A DNA stretch of 64,000 nucleotides from NCBI GenBank assembly GCA_004194705.1, contig SADC01000707.1, positions 1 through 64,000 on the forward strand, read 5' to 3'. Below are positions 23,301 to 33,439 of the stretch, one piece after another. A program made the translations under genes and the position numbers. The stretch's first letter is position 1, and the number at the start of each line of letters is the position of its first letter. The stretch is from Ditylenchus dipsaci. Lineage: Eukaryota; Nematoda; Chromadorea; Rhabditida; Anguinidae. The notes beneath the pieces are model-generated. The model did no database searches, was not told the origin of the DNA, and saw only the letters and a program-made list of their open reading frames with translations.

Positions 23301-26300
23301 CAGAATCGCTCAATGCTTGTGTAATTCATTTAGATACAACTCGGAGAGATAATAATTTAGCAAAATTATAGGCCTGCATATTTTTGGGAATGAGTGAAGG
23401 TGAGAAAAGCTAAATTATAGAGTATAGTCCAGTTACGTTCAGACTCCTTTTACCCTAATTTTTTAGGCTGTACCTGAAATCACCCGTCAAAATCATTAAA
23501 TCTCCCGTCAAATTTATTTTTTATCCCGTCAAATTCAAATTTTCCACAAAATCATTATTTCTCCCGTCAAAATCATTAAATCTCCCGTCAAATCTAAATT
23601 TTTGCATAAATTTTGCGGGAATTCAAATTTTCTAGTCAGAAAATAACTTGGATTGGTCAGAATCCCACCCCGGAATGGCCAGAAGCCCCTGAAAATTGGT
23701 TTTTTGGGGTTTACTAAAGGGGGAGTAAACTTTTTGCGAAAAATCGATTGAGCGGATCAGATTTCGGGTCAGATGGGCTTAATCGCCCGGAATTCCTGGT
23801 TTATGGTGGTTTTTAGTGGTTCAGGGTAGAGTTGTGGGCGATTAATCCCATCTGACCCGAAATCTGATCCGCTCAATCGATTGTTCGCAAAAAGTCCACC
23901 CAGTCCCTTTAGTAAACCCAAAAAACCAATTTTCAGGGGCTTCTGGCCATTCCGGGGTGGGATTCTGACCAATCCAAGTTATTTTCTGACTGGAAAATTT
24001 GAATTCCCGCAAAATTTATGCAAAAATTTAAATTTGACGGGAGATTTAATGATTTTAACGGGAGAAATAATGATTTTGTGGAAAATTTGACGGGATAAAA
24101 AATAAATTTGACGGGAGATTTAATGATTTTGACGGGTGTTTTCGATTTGAGCCATTTTTTAAAGGGGGTGGGGGACTGTTCATGTCCGGAAAGGTTTCGA
24201 ACGGAAAGTTGAAAATTTGAAACAGTAATTGAACATAGTTGTCATTTTTTTCTCTTGATAGTTCATTTCACTAACTAAACTTCATGGTATAAGCTTTCTA
24301 TGATGTAACGCTGAACTCAGTGGGCAATTTGTGGGCAACTAAGTGGGCAATTTGGCGATTTTTTTTCAAATGACCACTAAAATTAAAGGAAACTAGCCAA
24401 AATGATGCGTACTTAGCTTTATGTAGCCTCAACCTCTATTCAATTTTTTATTTTTCAATGCGTTTAGTGACTTTCTAGATTCAGAATTTCATGGTGAATC
24501 AGATAGCAATTTTCCCACACCAACATCACTTCAGATAAGCAAGGTAGCTAGCGAAGATTTTACCAGGGAAAAATGTGTACTATTGAGGGGTAGGATTTCG
24601 GTGTTATTTAGGAACTGATATTTTTTGAGATTTTCATTCATATTATTTTATACAATCTTATGCTGACAATGACGGCAAGAAGCTATGCTACATTTTGAGT
24701 GGAGGGTTGCAAATGAGTGTGAAAATTAAAGTTACAAAAAAACGTCACTTCCAAATTAATACCGAATAGTTCTGAGATAGTCCTATTGAGGATTTCATCG
24801 AACTGGACATGGTTCAACGTTTTTTTATATTTTAGACCTAACTTTATACCAACTTTTCATCTGTATGATAGCTCTAATGAAAGCCGGAATCTCGGCTACA
24901 TTTTGATGCTAAACTTGTAAATAAAAGAACAGAAAAAATAAGGTCTGCAGCCAGTGGTAGTCGAACCTGTGACCTAAGGCGATGCGTATATAAAGTTTGA
25001 CAACACCCTCCCCCCCATTCAATCTTTTATTTTTTTCTGTTCATTTATTAGAAAGTCAGTTTTTTCTGGAACTTATGTACTTGGGGGGCGCATTTTTTGC
25101 ACATTTGTAAATCATGTTTAAACGACTTCTAAGTAATTTTTATATGCTTAAAACGATTAAAAAGTTGTTTTCTGACACTTTTCCACGTAAAAAATAGATT
25201 TTTTTGAAAAAAATTCTTTGGCCAAAATAAGACTTATTGCCTTGGGGGACCAAGGCAAAACACCTTGTATTAAGGGATTCTACCGCGTTTTGGTCACTGG
25301 AGCTGGGCAAAAAGAGTCGCTTAATGCATTTTTGATCAAGAGTCTTGCTCGGAATTATGTCTAAGGTAAGTGCGCGCGCGCATCTCTAACCAACCAAGCC
25401 CCTGCGCCCCCGAAGGGGGCGCAGGGGGCTTGGTTGCTTGGGGTTGAGATGCGCACACCCACATACCTTAAACGCAAATCACTCGAAAGTGACTCTGGAT
25501 GCATAAAAATGTATGCATACCAGAGTTTCTTTATGCGGTAGGCCCCAGTCAACAAAACTATGTTCAAATTCCATCTTTTTGTGGTATCCAGGTACCCTTT
25601 CAGGTTGGATTTCCTTGGGGACCAAGGCAAAAAGTCAAATTTTAGTCAAAAAAATTTCTTTTCAAAAAAAACGATTTTTGTGTGGAAAAGTGTCAGAAAA
25701 TGACTTTCTTATCGTTTAAAGCACATAAAAGTTACTTAGGAGTCGTTTAAACATGATTTACAAATTAGTAAAAAATGCGCCCCCCCCCCCCAAGTAAATA
25801 AGTGCCTTTTTCTTGCCTATTGAGCACGTCATTACATCACAAAAGTCTTGTAGCTTGAAATTTAATAAATAAAATGAAAAATCAAGACAAAAACGACAAT
25901 TATCTTTAATTATTCTTTAAATTTCCAACTTTCCGTTCAAAACCTTTCCGGATATAAAACAGTCACCCCCCCCCTTTAGATATTTTTTGCGAAATGCGGT
26001 TTACCAAACAATGCGTAGGCTTTCGGCCCTTTTGTATGCTATAGATAATTTGCGCCCTCAAAATGCTGAATTACGCCCTCAAATTAATTATTTACGCCCT
26101 CAAATTTTATATTGTCGTTTTTCACCGTTTTTTGTTGTAAATTTTCAAATGTTTTGTACCAGCATGTAGCCCATAATCTTGGCTTTCTAATGAGCTATCA
26201 AACTTGCCTGAATGATTTAGAAAATGACAAGATTTATAGGTTTCAAAATAATTTTTAAAAAGTTGACAGTTTTTTAAAACACCTAAATCTCGTCATTTTC

Positions 26301-29300
26301 TAGATCATTCAGGGAAGTTTGATAGCTCATTAGAAACCCAAGATTCAGGACTACTAGCTGGCGCAAAACATTTTTAAAAAAATTGCAACAAAAAAGGATA
26401 AAAACGGCAATAAAAATTTGAGGGCGTAAATAATTAATTTGAGGGCGTAATTTAGTATTTTGAGGATGCAAATCAATTTTAGCCCCTTTTGTATGATTTT
26501 TGGCGTTCTGCCCTATGTTCTGTTAAAGCCACTTAGGCTTTATTTCAAAGCCATTTTGTAGTTCGTGAAATATTTTTTAGTCCCGGCGAACATGCGCTGG
26601 CCTACCCTAAGCCTAAACTAAAAAAAGGCCTAAGCTGCTAAAACAGAACATAGGGCAGGATCACCAAAAATGACACAAAAAGGGCCAAACGCACCTACGC
26701 CTACCAAAGCAGCAAAAAATTGGCAAATTTCAATTTTGGTAATTTTTTTTGAAAACCTTTTAATTTTGCGATCAGAATACAGGGATCTCGATAAATAGGC
26801 ACGGCCTAGGGGAACTTTTCGATTTTTATTTATTTTTGGATTTGCGCTTTTTTTTTTATTTTATTAACTTTTCGGTGTTTGATGTTTTTTTTAACTTAGC
26901 TGAGGCCTTAGGCGCAGGCTGGACTAGCGCACGTTAGGATCATTGTTTCCAAAAGCAGAAGTAGAATTGCAAAAGCAGAAGCAGAGGCATAATGTCAAAG
27001 CAGAACCAGAATTCTAGTCAAATTCTGCTTGTGACATTATGCCTCTGCTTCTGCTTTTTGGAAACACTGGTTAGGATAGCTTCAAATATGTGTCCCAAAC
27101 GGTTTGGGCCAAACCCAAAAACACTAATGTTAAAGAGGCGCAATTTCAAAAAGGAGAAAAATGAGGGAGGCTAAACGCCAAAGGAATCGTTTTTTGAAAA
27201 CCAAGTGCCGATTTTTCAGACTCGCGGGTTTCATGGCAAAATTGTAGCATCTGTAGAAACGACAGAAATTTTTTGGACTGGATTGGTAAATCTCATTTGG
27301 CGAAACATTTCGAAAATTGAGCTGCAAAAAGCGTCGGACATAGGCGGGAATATACTTTTAGAGGTGCCCGTTGGTTGACTGTAATTTGGACAAAAAACAT
27401 TTCAGCGCCTCTGCTCATCAGACCCTATTTGGAGAGAATGACAGCCAGTGAATTGCACGCAATTATGACCACTGGGTTTAGTTGCATTGCTGGTGCTGTT
27501 TTTGCCACTTACATTAGTTTTGGAGCATGTCCTCGGTAATTTTAATAAATTCACTTCAAAAAATTTTCTACATGGGTGAATTAAGGTACTTACTGTCAGC
27601 AACCGGTAGCAAACTAAATTGTTAAATTTCAACTATTTTTTTACCGAATATTTAGTAATGAGTGCGCCAGGCTCATTAGCATGCAGCAAAATATTGTATC
27701 CAGAAACAGTTAGTTGTACAAAGGAGATTTAAATTTTCAAACCGAAATTGTAGGAGCAATCACAACTATTGAATGTGGAGGACCTGAAATTGCCAGAAGG
27801 GTGGGTTTTATTGACCCTATTTTAGAGAAGGGCTAGGACACTTCGCTATGAGCACAGTTCGCTATGGGTTTTTTTTTTTCAAAAATTTTCATACTTTTTT
27901 AAATAAAAGTTCTTGTTTTAGTAGAAAAGTTTTTCTGACTTCCCCCAGGTACTAATTTTTTTTCATGAATCCGAATCAAAAGCAGAATTTCAAAAAATGC
28001 TTGTGTGCTGAGATATGACCTAAAGTTGGAGTGCCAATATGCCACCTTCCAACTTCAGGTCATATCTCAGCACACAAGCATTTTTTTGAAATTTTGCTTT
28101 TTTATTCGGATTTCTGAGGAAAAACTTTTTGCTAAAATAATAACTTTTTTTAAAAAAGTGAATTTTTTTTGAAAAGACCATAGAGAACTGTTGTTTTACC
28201 TTTTAGAGAGAAGTCTACAATTAGGAATCTAAATCTCAAAGGATGATATTTAATTTAAGTCGTAGAATACTGAATTTCGGCCGCTGATTTGATTTTTTTT
28301 ACTATACTCGCTCAATATCATGTTGTGACCTTTTTTTTAGATGCGATGGGGCATGAAACACACAAAAAAATATTTTTAGAATGTTTACGACACTTTTTTT
28401 GATATTTTTTTGACCAAATTTTGACTTCTAAGTCACCTAATGATAAAAGTAAAAAAATTAAAAAGTGTCGTGCACATCCTAAAGACATGTTTTCTGTGTG
28501 TCATATGCCCTAGAGTATATGAAAAGGTGATCAAGACATGATATTGAGCTAATATAGCCAAAAATTAAATCTGCGGCCAGAATTCAGTATTCTGCGACCA
28601 AAATTAAATATAACCCGATCCTAAAGTTTTGCTCATTTTTGCTAGATACCGGTGTTTTAAGCCTAAAATTCTGAAATTCCCCCATTGAGTTACAATTGTG
28701 AGTCCGTATATAGGCTGTGAGTGAACATATTCACTGGGACTCGGAATTCTGTATTTGTATTTGTTATGAGCATAAAAAACTTTAATAAAGTGCAGATCAT
28801 ATTATTTAGTGAAGAAAGCAATGCTCTTGAATGTATAAGGTAAGCTCAGAAGGGGATATATTGTAAAAACTCTAATTACAGGGTCCCCTCTAATTACCGG
28901 GCAACCTTTGCTCGGACAACTTATATCATCCCAAAATCAATATTTGGGGAATCTTCTGTAAACCCCCTCAATCTCTGTCTTTAACTTTGTGGATTTAGGT
29001 TGCGCGCCTGAGAAACTATGGATCGCTCCAAGTTTTCTAATTTTGAAAAGCTTAAATAATCATCGGCCGGCCCTATAATTAGAGACTTTACGCTGGGCCA
29101 GTTTTAAATGGAGCCAGTTCTTTATAGGCAGTTTAAAAACTTTTAAATTTTCTGAGAATTTTTTCGGATGTGTCTCCTAGTGTTAAAAAACATGCTGGGA
29201 ATCCCAATAGGCAATATAATTAAAAAAAATAGAGTTATTAGTTCAGATTTGACTACAAATTCAGGAGTACTCTAAGTTCATAACTAATTGTAACCATATA

Positions 29301-31891
29301 TCAGCAAAAAAAACCCTTGTAAAACCCCTAAAAAAGCCTAAAACCCCTTGAAACTCCCTTGTCGAATTCTTCTGCCTCACTCAAATTTCGATGATGCAGA
29401 ACTAGCAATGTATAAAACTGGCTTCATATAAAACTGGCAGCATTGCGCTCAAGAATTTCGACCGAATTTCAAAGCCCCTGCTCAAAATTTAGTAATGGCG
29501 CAGTGATGGCAGTGGAGCTGGTGCTCGCAATTGTGGCCAATTTGATAGTGTTTTTAGCCCTGCTCGCGCTCCTCGACGCAATAATTTTGTATCTTGGAGA
29601 GCTAGTGGGTCATGATGGATGGAGGTAATGCATTCTAATTATAAAAAGACCGCTCAAACAACTTTTTTGTAGTTTTGAGGTGAGAAACAAGCAAGTATAT
29701 CCAACTTCTTTGCAAAGTGCTTAATTTAGCTGTTATTAGGCTATGTATTTTTCCCGCTAGCCTACATAATGGGAGTTAACAACGATACAGAAGAAACTTT
29801 CCGGGTAGCACAACTGATGGGCACAAAAACAGGTATTGTAACTGTGGACAGCAACAACTATAAAGGAATTGTTCTAGCTCTGAATGAATTCATTGCATAC
29901 AAACAGCTGGGCAAAATGGTTAAAGGCAAACTGCTCTCGGTAAAATTTGGGAAACTGGAAATTGAAATAGTGAGATTAAATTTAGCCCCGCTCAGCAATG
30001 ATAGGTGAGTACAGTTTTGGGATCAAACGCAATGTGTAACTGAAAAAGCAGCTGCGAAAATTAAAAAGTTAGACCCCAGTAGCGAATATCAATCCCCATA
30101 AATTTTTATTTTCAAAACTTAAGTAAATAGCACCCAAATATATGTTTCAGACCCCAGAAAAAGTGCGTGAACTATTTATTAGTCACAACATCCTTACTCC
30201 AGCCTACCCCTAAGCCTAAGGGCTAAGCCTGAACTTGTTGCTTGAAAATGTGGTTACAGCGATATTTAAAAGGTCCGATTTATGGGGTGGGGGCGGTATT
30301 TGCTAAGAGCGCTAAAATTTTCTTATACAAACTCTTTAAAAATTAAAATTCCGAAAGTAGAGATGTCAACAGTAAGGAAACCAGCTAAAATTAAGCTCCA
30401 GTTGGATTAAACTTTTCCCTGAAAGCCTCGATCCAGAAAATTCCTTCAGATGAGGCATTTCTAAAATCTCGGTCCCGGTTCATCTCCATTCCAAGTGTCA
30501 GAATAAAGAAACCCGCATTTTGATTACATCTGGACGGAAGTGAGTTGCTTTTTCTGTAAGTCATAAATGTCTTGGACAACAGAAAAAACTTGCTTATTTG
30601 GTCAGCACGTATCTGGCGCATAAATAAATCGAAACTCAAAACTGCAGTTTATTTTATTACCAAGATTCTGTACCGCATACCGTTGAGTGGGCCCACAAAA
30701 TATCGGTGCCGGTCAGAAATGTAAGCCGAATATTTTGCCCCCGGATTGCATTGGCTACTGCCATATTGTCTCTATCCAAATACCAGATTGAAAAGATATT
30801 TAAAAATATTTTAGCCACTTATGCATTGTGCGGATTCAGCAATTTTACGTCTATTGGAATCCAATTGGGCATATTGGGAGGTATATCACCACGTTTTTCG
30901 GGCTGGTACATACTTCCCATTATTCCCAGCTTTTTGTATGTTGGGCAAACGTTGAAAAAGCTTTAGTTCGATATTTTTCCATTTTTATCAAAATTTCCAG
31001 ATATTAATTTGCAATTCTATTTTTTGTTAAGCTCCATTCATACTCCGCGGGACACGGGACACGGGACAATTTTTCAAACACGTTTTTGTCTCTATCTCGT
31101 CTCCCAGCCATCATTTTTCACTACTTTTTAATAGATCTACAAGGCAACAGACCATGCTCTACAACATAGGGATAACAGATTTGCCATTATCAGTATCGAA
31201 AACGGTTTTTAGGCTGTCCCGCAGGTCAATGTCCCGCGGTACAAATATAGGAATTTGTCCCACGGGACATTGACCTGCGGGACAGCCTAAAAACCGTTTT
31301 CGATACTGATCATAGCAAATCTGTTATCCCTATGTTGTAGAGCATGGTCTGTTGCCTTGTAGATCTATTAAAAGTAGTGAAAAATGATGGTTGGGAGACG
31401 AGATAGAGACAAAAACGTGTTTGAAAAATTGTCCCGTGTCCCGTGTCCCGCGGAGTATGAATGGAGCTTTATGGCCAACACACGAAAAGTCGGAAATTGT
31501 GGAAGTATGTAGCGGCTTTATAAAAACATATAATTTGCGCATTATTAGGTATGGCACCAACTAGGAAGAGACTTTTGTCTAAATTAGCCTCAGGTTGTAC
31601 TTTTATTGCTATTTTTGTAATTTTCAATTTTTCATTTAGAGCACTGCTAGCTGGCTGCATCTCATGTTTTTTCACAGCCTCTTTGGCTGGTGTGCTAGTC
31701 AAAACTCCAAGTCAGTAAATCCTCGTAGTCAATGTGACCCCATAATTTTTTCAGTAGCCTGCCAGGGTCTGACATCAAGTGCAAAGTGTTTCAACGTGTC
31801 CTACTTCCAGGACATTGTGGATAACTCTGTGACACAAGCAGTCAATATTCCGCAATCACAATTTCTCCAACAATTTCTCTCCTCGCAATGA
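11334..31891 (+). CDS. Concentrative nucleoside transporter (SLC28/CNT family), 25 exons, 659 aa
   Basis: In this family, the protein is a plasma-membrane Na+ or H+ coupled nucleoside symporter. Exons: 11334-11432, 11479-11731, 14414-14489, 14815-14922, 22541-22682, 22737-22781, 22834-23001, 23066-23119, 23190-23245, 23290-23320, 23372-23399, 27406-27535, 27586-27605, 27656-27708, 27754-27800, 28810-28839, 29493-29624, 29673-29679, 29730-29832, 29878-29939, 29986-30004, 30815-30880, 31549-31593, 31642-31710, 31755-31891. Phases join without a stop over 1,980 nt, at a length typical of CNTs (about 650-690). Family landmarks: GTTATES then [13 protein letters not shown] (about 350-360), SNGAV, LNEF (529-532) and [16 protein letters not shown] (about 554-569), plus many hydrophobic helices. 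The first helix is at the end of exon 2. Exon 18 is only 7 nt. Exon 23-24 joining uses an acceptor two bases past the first AG. Small-exon choices are inference; the family call is firm. Confidence 0.93.
12095..13111. repeat. Fold-back repeat with tRNA-like B-box arms (transporter intron 2)
   Basis: The left arm carries tandem ACTCATTTGCGCAAA units, then GGTTCGAATCCTGG followed by GGTAGCA, which resembles a tRNA T-arm and 3' end. The same block returns inverted near 13,035-13,085. A second motif pair, CCAAGTGG/CGACCACTTGG, lies inside. No complete tRNA cloverleaf is present, so this is a tRNA-derived repeat rather than a tRNA gene. Confidence 0.7.
13166..14297. mobile_element. hAT-type non-autonomous element in transporter intron 2
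   Basis: The ends are TAGTGATGGAA and TTCCATCACTA with an exact 8-bp duplication, AATACCAC, at 13,158-13,165 and 14,298-14,305. The arms are rich in CGGGACGGGAC/GTCCCGTCCC words. No transposase was recognised inside. A second MITE is nested at 13,718-13,992. Confidence 0.9.
13718..13992. mobile_element. MITE nested in the hAT-type element
   Basis: The termini are TAGAGGTGTGCA and TGCATACCTCTA, a hAT-like end sequence. The flanks ATACATAG and ATATACAG agree at 6 of 8 positions, suggesting an aged target duplication. The interior is made of GGGATTCGGGATC words. Confidence 0.75.
14515..14766. repeat. Inverted minisatellite of CGCCAACG words (transporter intron 3)
   Basis: About six ACTCGCCAACGAAAA-like units on the left face a similar series of GTTGGCGAGT units on the right, around a CCTATAGCCTGTCCC centre. 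The architecture is the same (tandem words in opposed arms) as in fold-back elements A-D, with unrelated repeat units. Confidence 0.7.
14923..15617. other. Start of transporter intron 4
   Basis: This is AT-rich DNA with a short inverted pair around ATGCTCATGGTGGTC and GACCAGCATGAGCAT (14,990-15,200). No exon was found. Confidence 0.5.
15618..16051. mobile_element. pogo-like MITE in transporter intron 4
   Basis: The ends are CAATCGACGCTCTTACTTAG and, reversed, CAGTCGACGCTTTTCCTTAG. They are flanked by TA on both sides. The interior arms are complementary (TCCGACACTTTTTT...). It belongs to the same family as the element at 45,089-45,514. Confidence 0.75.
16424..19121 (-). CDS. C2H2-type zinc-finger protein, 13 exons, 574 aa, nested antisense
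   Basis: The gene is not recognised by name; it is probably nuclear and nucleic-acid binding. Exons on the minus strand: 19058-19121, 18933-19015, 18856-18885, 18719-18810, 18424-18610, 18302-18370, 17963-18249, 17813-17912, 17644-17671, 17563-17587, 17416-17518, 17262-17365, 16424-16976. They join into one 1,725-nt frame, with most introns 45-56 nt. It starts [11 protein letters not shown]. Zinc-binding segments: CLKC...H-x3-H, CNDC...H-x4-H (first about 60 residues), CQLC...H-x4-H, CPFC...H-x3-H, and CPRETC...H-x5-H. An acidic Ser-rich linker (exons 5-6) separates the two groups of fingers. The last exon encodes about 183 Ser/Lys/Arg-rich, probably disordered residues with nuclear-localisation-like basic runs. 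It lies wholly within transporter intron 4. The joins at exons 9-10 rest on phase and length only. Confidence 0.82.
19258..19817. repeat. GC-rich inverted repeat of GGCGCC words
   Basis: The ends GTAGTCATACTTG and CAAGTATGACTGTAG are inverted. Both arms are packed with GGCGCCGGCGCC-like words, in sharp contrast to the AT-rich surroundings. No exact target duplication was found. It is probably a MITE. Confidence 0.7.
19987..21234. mobile_element. Fold-back element D, 8-bp target duplication
   Basis: The termini are GGCTGTACCCCGAAATTTAA and its reverse. The exact 8-bp direct repeat CCTGTTTG lies at 19,979-19,986 and 21,235-21,242. The arms contain tandem TTTGCTAAGCGGTCG-like words, inverted on the right as TTAGCAAA. 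The middle (about 20,270-20,800) holds an inverted pair with tRNA-like B-box sequence. No coding frame is supported. Confidence 0.88.
20270..20800. repeat. tRNA-like inverted repeat inside element D
   Basis: GGATTCGAACCAG (reverse B-box) occurs twice near 20,312 and 20,398. The forward form CTGATTCGAATCC lies near 20,757. On the minus strand, the segment ending at about 20,306 has an A-box-like TGGCTTAGAGG upstream of the B box at tRNA-like spacing. The stems do not pair well, so this is a tRNA-derived repeat, not a functional tRNA. Confidence 0.6.
21443..22164 (-). CDS. BED zinc-finger protein, truncated hAT-transposase-like, 4 exons, 193 aa
   Basis: Exons on the minus strand are 22138-22164, 21919-22085, 21721-21873 and 21443-21677; they join in frame over 582 nt. 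Residues 10-75 form a BED-type finger: paired Trp (STWPW), C-x4-C (CNIEGC), then H-x4-H (HLSSH). The C-terminal part resembles the start of the hAT catalytic domain: CLTIDF...[13 protein letters not shown]. The usual Trp-Thr after the Asp is missing, and the protein stops right after this strand. It therefore lacks the rest of the RNase-H-like fold and the dimerisation region and should not be an active transposase. It could be a domesticated DNA-binding protein or a decayed element. No terminal repeats were seen around it. It is nested antisense in transporter intron 4. Confidence 0.78.
22262..22411. repeat. Inverted repeat of CCAATAAAA words
   Basis: ACCAACAAAAGACCAATAAAA words face TTTTATTGGTATTTTGTTGGT words across a short AATTTAATTTGAAATT centre. 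They lie just before transporter exon 5. Confidence 0.6.
23466..24153. mobile_element. Fold-back element C in transporter intron 11
   Basis: The ends GGCTGTACCTGAAATCACCC and, reversed, GGCTCAAATCGAAAACACCC flank tandem CCCGTCAAAATCATTAAATCT units. The 8-bp flank ATTTTTTA is duplicated at 23,458-23,465 and 24,154-24,161. The core (about 23,635-24,000) is clearly related to those of elements A and B (CCAGAAGCCCCTGAAAATTGG). Confidence 0.82.
24162..25070. other. Transporter intron 11, AT-rich stretch with a tRNA-like fragment
   Basis: No exon was found. Near 24,955-24,995 the minus strand reads a B-box-like GGTTCGACTACC in a CAGG...CCAC context, again a tRNA-derived scrap. A related scrap is near 34,932. 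Confidence 0.45.
25071..25806. mobile_element. GC-hairpin fold-back (FB1-related core, different arms)
   Basis: The central CTGCGCCCCCGAAGGGGGCGCAG hairpin and TCTAAGGTAAGTG word match FB1. The outer arms (TACTTGGGGGGCGCATTTTTT and its reverse; CCTTGGGGGACCAAGGC) match the sequence at 1,010-1,080 instead. The end points are approximate. Confidence 0.75.
26050..26471. repeat. Fold-back repeat with TACGCCCTCAAA arms
   Basis: This is a relative of the element in rab-3 intron 2, with three tandem units on the left and three reversed on the right. The arms carry the same ATCTTGGCTTTCTAA word. Confidence 0.75.
26480..26700. repeat. Inverted repeat, relative of 3,741-3,950
   Basis: GGCGTTCTGCCCTATGTTCTG faces an inverted CAGAACATAGGGCAGGATC, with TTAGGCTT/CCTAAGCC words in the centre. 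It lies in transporter intron 11. Confidence 0.7.
26941..27069. mobile_element. Short hAT-type MITE, 8-bp target duplication
   Basis: The ends CATTGTTTCCAAAAGC and GCTTTTTGGAAACACTG are near-perfect inverted repeats. GTTAGGAT is duplicated exactly at 26,933-26,940 and 27,070-27,077. It is 129 bp, made of AAGCAGAAG words. Confidence 0.88.
27840..28205. repeat. Inverted repeat in transporter intron 15
   Basis: TTCGCTATG...AGTTCGCTATGG faces CCATAGAGAACTG. An inner pair around CAGCACACAAGCATTTTTTTGAAATT is centred near 28,025. A further weak inverted pair (28,290-28,580, ATCATGTTGTGACC and its partner) follows. No exon lies between 27,801 and 28,809. Confidence 0.6.
30077..30309. mobile_element. 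MITE related to 6,781-7,021 (transporter intron 21)
   Basis: It is collinear with the element downstream of rab-3 (AAAACTTAAGTAAA, ATATATGTTTCAGA, CCCCTAAGCCTAAGGGC) but diverged by point changes. The ends are CAGTAGCGAATAT and TATTTGCTAAG. Confidence 0.75.
31029..31469. repeat. Near-perfect 441-bp palindrome in transporter intron 22
   Basis: The outer ends AAGCTCCATTCATACTCC and GGAGTATGAATGGAGCTT are exact reverse complements. The arms with GGGACACGGGACACGGGAC and CTCTATCTCGTCTCCCA words stay almost perfectly paired to a short centre near 31,240. It is probably a recently inserted MITE or a DNA-processing product. Confidence 0.85.
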
Positions 31892-31938
31892 GCTCTAGAT
31901 TTTGTTTATGCATTGAAAACCAGTTGTCTTTTCAATCT

Positions 31939-31944
31939 AATAAA
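31939..31944 (+). terminator. Polyadenylation signal of the transporter gene
   Basis: A perfect AATAAA lies 48 nt after the TGA stop, the usual spacing. Confidence 0.75.
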
Positions 31945-33439
31945 AAAGCTCAAGAACTTGTGCTTAAATTTTACTAGAAAATAATTTCTTCTTGACGCCA
32001 ACTTCTATACAATGACTTTTTAAATTGTTCAAAAATGTTCATTTGGTACTTTCAGGTGTGTGTTTATATGGAACCGTGGTGAAGCTTTTCGTCACACAAT
32101 ATTACATAGCAAAAATGCCATTTTCTTTAAATTCACGAGTTCCATCCCACCCCTGAAAATTTTAGGTCTTTTATTTTTTTTCAAATTTTTTATTATAAGC
32201 TTATTTGACTATAATAAATTTGATTTGCAAAATCAAAAAGTGGACGAAGGTCAGAAATATCAGATTTTCAATTTTCCCATTAAAAATTTGAGTACAGGCC
32301 AGGGAAGTCTAGGCTTACGTCAAATAGAATAGAAAAAGTTACACGAAATGTGTCGAGAACATCAAAAATCGTATCCTCAGTTCGAGCTCAGACCAAGGTA
32401 TTTACTTAGCTGAAAATCCGAACTCGAAGGTGTTCACATACTTCGATTTCAAACTTGACGTTATTCCTTTATATATTTTGGAACACTCAGAAACTCATCC
32501 ACAGTGCCTAAAGGCTACTAAAAGTTGCTTCTCTGGTGGTTTACTAGAAAAAGAGTCCAAGTTATACACATTAACATTATTTTGGCTTTATTTTGACTTT
32601 GAAAATTTTGATTGAAAAAATCGGTAAATTTTGACAAGTTTACAAGCATTTTGAATAAAAATTTTATTTTTCGTTAATCGATTCCCTAATATTTAAAAGC
32701 CATGTGGTGAAGCAGACTAAGAGCTCTAAAACTAATTTTTCATAATATTTTTTTGACACGTAAAAGGCCGATTATGTCGCCTGTTTCTTCTAGACCAGTT
32801 TTTGTGCTGAGTATTTCTATCGCAGTGGTTTCGGCAAGAATGCCAGTCGACCCGCCGAAAATTTTATTTTCAGAAATAGACTAAAATTTCAAAAACATTT
32901 TTAACATAAAGTTTTACCACTCTATGATTCCATCAACACTCACAGGTTTTTATGATCACACTTTGTAGAGGAGGAAGTGTGCTTTCTAATGTATATTTGA
33001 TTTCCGATTTGTTGTTCAAAGACCACAGATAAAATGCGTTTCGAAATGACATGTTATTTTAAGGCACAAAATTTTTGGTGAAAGAGTGCGCTTAACTTTT
33101 TTTAAACCACAATAAAGCGTTAATTATGAAGAAAATAAAAAAGAGCAGACAGTCACGGTTATTTTGACACTAAAAATAACAGCAGATGATTTGCAATCGT
33201 CACAAATTATTCCAAATCAGTATATAAGTTGTAACACGAGTTTCTAGAAATTTTTCCCCGCTAGGCAAACTTTCAATTCTGACGCTAAATTCGTAATCAG
33301 CATGGTCGATTTGCTTATGAAAATGCTTTCAGAATTCAAAATTCACTGTCAAAATTCAAATTCCGTTCAAGACAAAAATTTTAAAAATTCAACGTTTGAA
33401 TGTTTTTTTGTCGTGAGCGAAATTTGAAATTTGATTGTG
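31945..33439. other. Intergenic DNA downstream of the transporter
   Basis: This is AT-rich with no supported exon, repeat family or RNA gene. Confidence 0.5.

Noticed and set aside
27130..27632. Minus-strand open frames over transporter exons 12-13
   Set aside because: They are antisense shadows of exons firmly placed by the CNT motif.
30665..30720. Possible transporter exon ending in a GTAAGC donor
   Set aside because: Using the 19-nt exon at 29,986-30,004 instead gives the family motif leading into ATYALCGF with matching phase. Including 30,665-30,720 breaks the frame.
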